Of a DNA stretch of 30,750 nt, positions 29,638-30,750 are shown one piece after another. A model generated the notes under the pieces. That model did no database searches, was not told where the DNA came from, and saw only the letters and a list, made by a program, of their open reading frames with translations. This DNA is from a virus. Position 1 is the first letter of the stretch. Each line of letters begins with the position of its first letter. The stretch is taken from positions 1 to 30,750 of IMG/VR virus record IMGVR_UViG_3300005045_000020. One strand, written 5' to 3'. Both the position numbers and the translations under genes were made by a program.

Positions 29638-29880
29638 TTATCCAGCCAACGATTTGTATAGTGCCTCGATCTTGTCGAGAACTTCTTTTTTTGGTTTGTA
29701 CTCGCCGTCGAGATATCCATACAGCGCCGCACGGGTGATGCCGACTTTCTCTGCCGCTTCTACCACTGGAATGTTATTTTGGATGCACCGCTCAACGAGC
29801 AGGAATACTGGATTGGTCGGGTCTTGTTGGAGTGCAGCTTCAACCCGTTTGACCAGCATATACGAAAAACCCTTAGCCAT
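29638..29880 (-). CDS. Helix-turn-helix DNA-binding protein, 80 aa
   Basis: ATG 29880 on the - strand lies behind GAAAGG with a five-base gap. Residues about 26-76 (FLLVERCIQNNIPVVEAAEKVGITRAALYGYLDGEYKPKKEVLDKIEAL) hold the helix-turn-helix: VVEAAEKVGITRAALYGYL (39-57) is the HTH core, followed by a G-E-Y-x-P turn typical of small XRE/phage-type regulators. The SD begins at the end of the T tract of the terminator at 29893-29918, so expression depends on read-through from the upstream gene or on an unseen promoter. It probably regulates the replication block, though its operator is not visible. Confidence 0.78.
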   Translation of the reverse strand: MAKGFSYMLVKRVEAALQQDPTNPVFLLVERCIQNNIPVVEAAEKVGITRAALYGYLDGEYKPKKEVLDKIEALYKSLAG

Positions 29881-29892
29881 ATATACCTTTCG

Positions 29893-29918
29893 AAAAAAAG
29901 TGGGCCGAAGCCCACTTT
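29893..29918 (-). terminator. Intrinsic terminator with UUCG loop, - strand
   Basis: On the - strand AAAGTGGGC (29918-29910) pairs with GCCCACTTT (29905-29897) around a TTCG loop, followed by a T7 run (29899-29893). It lies 15 bases after the stop of the gene at 29933 and just before the SD of the HTH gene, so it probably attenuates rather than isolates the downstream block. Confidence 0.92.
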
Positions 29919-29932
29919 GTCAAACATTAAAA

Positions 29933-30750
29933 TTACTCGTCGTCCCAAGCAGCCATAACATCGGCTGCGGATTTCGGAGCACTAACTGCGGGCTTGGCAT
30001 CCTTACGGACCACTGCTACTTCCACGACCTCGGTAACTTCTACCACTTCAACCACGTCTTCTGCTACGGAAGCAGGTGCTGGCTTAGGCGCTGGTGCCTT
30101 CGGCGCTGATGTTTTTACTGCTGGCTTAGCCATTGCTACTGCTTGTACCGGCTTTGCCTCGACCGATGCTTTGGCGTCAGACTCTTCTTTGATGAAGAAG
30201 TCATGCTTGATGGCTTCCTGCGCTTCGTACGTCTGGCCTTGCTCGGTACACTGTGCATACTCTTCTGCGGTCAACGGACGCACTGCGCGGAAGAAGATTT
30301 TAGGCGTAGCGGAGTTGGTGTCGAACTCCATTTCAGTGACTACAGCCGTCAGGTTGATGCGGTGTGCCGCGAGTTGCTTGGCGTACGCCTGCAGTGGCAT
30401 GTCATTACCTTCTGCCTTACCGAACAGCGACTGTGCGGGGATAGACAGCTTGTACACGCTACCGCCGAAATCGTTGTCCAGCACGACTGCCAGATTGCGG
30501 CTGAACCGGCATGCGCGCGATGTGCCTTGGCCAGACCCAGCGATATTCTGCGGGCAGGTAGCGCACTTCGATGCCTGTGGGTTCGGCGCTTTTTCGTCTG
30601 GCGTCACATCATCACTCGACCAGCACTCAGGAGAAGCATTCTCGCCTTCGACGTAGGCACCAGCATACCAAGTACGCTGCGTGTGTGGCGACGCAGCAAC
30701 AATAACCACGTTCATCTTGCGGTCGGTGTTCTTGGACACTTCCTCATTAC
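29933..30750 (-). CDS. Cys-containing, acidic-tailed replication-block protein, partial (possible SSB)
   Basis: The frame is open to the right window end, so the start is outside. A GTG at 30739 is inside the frame but has no SD support. The N-terminal part (KMNVVIVAASPHTQRTWYAGAYVE) leads to a cysteine group CATCPQN...RACRFSRN, about residues 59-76 from the GTG, that could bind zinc. A beta-rich core follows (YKLSIPAQSLFG, INLTAVVTEMEFDTNSATPKIFFRAVRPLT). The C-terminal 90 residues are a Lys/Ala/Pro/Val-rich linker ending in AAWDDE. A disordered tail with an acidic tip and position upstream of primase-helicase is reminiscent of ssDNA-binding proteins, but the core shows no clear OB-fold signature. 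Role uncertain. Confidence 0.7.
   Translation of the reverse strand, partial: NEEVSKNTDRKMNVVIVAASPHTQRTWYAGAYVEGENASPECWSSDDVTPDEKAPNPQASKCATCPQNIAGSGQGTSRACRFSRNLAVVLDNDFGGSVYKLSIPAQSLFGKAEGNDMPLQAYAKQLAAHRINLTAVVTEMEFDTNSATPKIFFRAVRPLTAEEYAQCTEQGQTYEAQEAIKHDFFIKEESDAKASVEAKPVQAVAMAKPAVKTSAPKAPAPKPAPASVAEDVVEVVEVTEVVEVAVVRKDAKPAVSAPKSAADVMAAWDDE

Noticed and set aside
1-30750. CRISPR arrays, tRNA or rRNA genes, insertion sequences, integrase
   Set aside because: I saw no regularly spaced identical repeats, no cloverleaf with a conserved T-loop, and no transposase or integrase motif in reading; a dedicated tRNA scan could still find a degenerate one.

Overview
The window is a segment of a tailed, double-stranded DNA phage (or a closely related provirus) of podovirus type. 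The evidence is a continuous morphogenesis block on the + strand (scaffold, capsid, head-to-tail adaptors, no tail-tube, tape-measure or sheath genes), followed by a lysis cassette and very large internal/ejection proteins. A replication block on the - strand converges on it. A nested i-spanin/o-spanin pair and a GH19-type endolysin imply a Gram-negative host. I cannot name the host more precisely. Base composition looks close to balanced, and almost every + strand gene has a strong Shine-Dalgarno (SD) site.

Layout, + strand. Bases 1-2743 hold the end of a scaffold-like gene, a small conserved virion gene, a probable head decoration protein and the HK97-fold major capsid protein, closed by a UUCG-loop terminator. 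A consensus sigma70 promoter with a structured leader (2823-2931) restarts transcription into small virion proteins (2932-3940) and a second UUCG terminator. Next come two head-to-tail adaptor-like genes flanking a zinc-ribbon gene (3982-5602), two distant tandem paralogues (5613-6498), an S74-type self-chaperoned tail fibre, a membrane protein, a ten-plus-copy 22-residue repeat protein and a second fibre of gp53 type (6510-10987). The lysis cassette (11042-12625) carries an anchored coiled-coil protein, endolysin, holin-like protein and overlapping Rz/Rz1. A tiny ribbon-helix-helix regulator (12667-12795) lies directly behind a strong promoter and is probably leaderless. Then come a 608-residue tail nozzle-like protein, small genes including a cupin-like and a GNAT-like protein, three Gly/Ala/Gln-rich virion proteins, one with a muramidase-like domain, and a 1995-residue polyvalent ejection protein with a HEGVH zinc-peptidase motif and an LPD38-like C-terminus. 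A well-formed 57-codon gene with a perfect SD is overprinted inside this giant gene at 22171-22344.

Layout, - strand. Reading from the right end: a partial cysteine-containing protein with an acidic C-terminus (possible ssDNA-binding protein), a UUCG terminator, an HTH protein, a 60-residue protein, a 972-residue primase-helicase, and a possible short downstream reading frame. An intrinsic terminator for the - strand lies at the convergent junction (26228-26263).

Likely division of labour: the - strand genes replicate DNA, and the + strand genes build the capsid and portal-proximal neck, recognise the host, and lyse it. The 17101-26231 proteins are probably packaged inside the particle and ejected to open the envelope and perhaps act inside the host. 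The most unusual signals are the overprinted gene, a G-[FY]-A-x-G-G motif shared by three different virion proteins, and the autoregulated leaderless RHH gene in the middle of the late region. Terminase, portal and DNA polymerase genes are not in the window.
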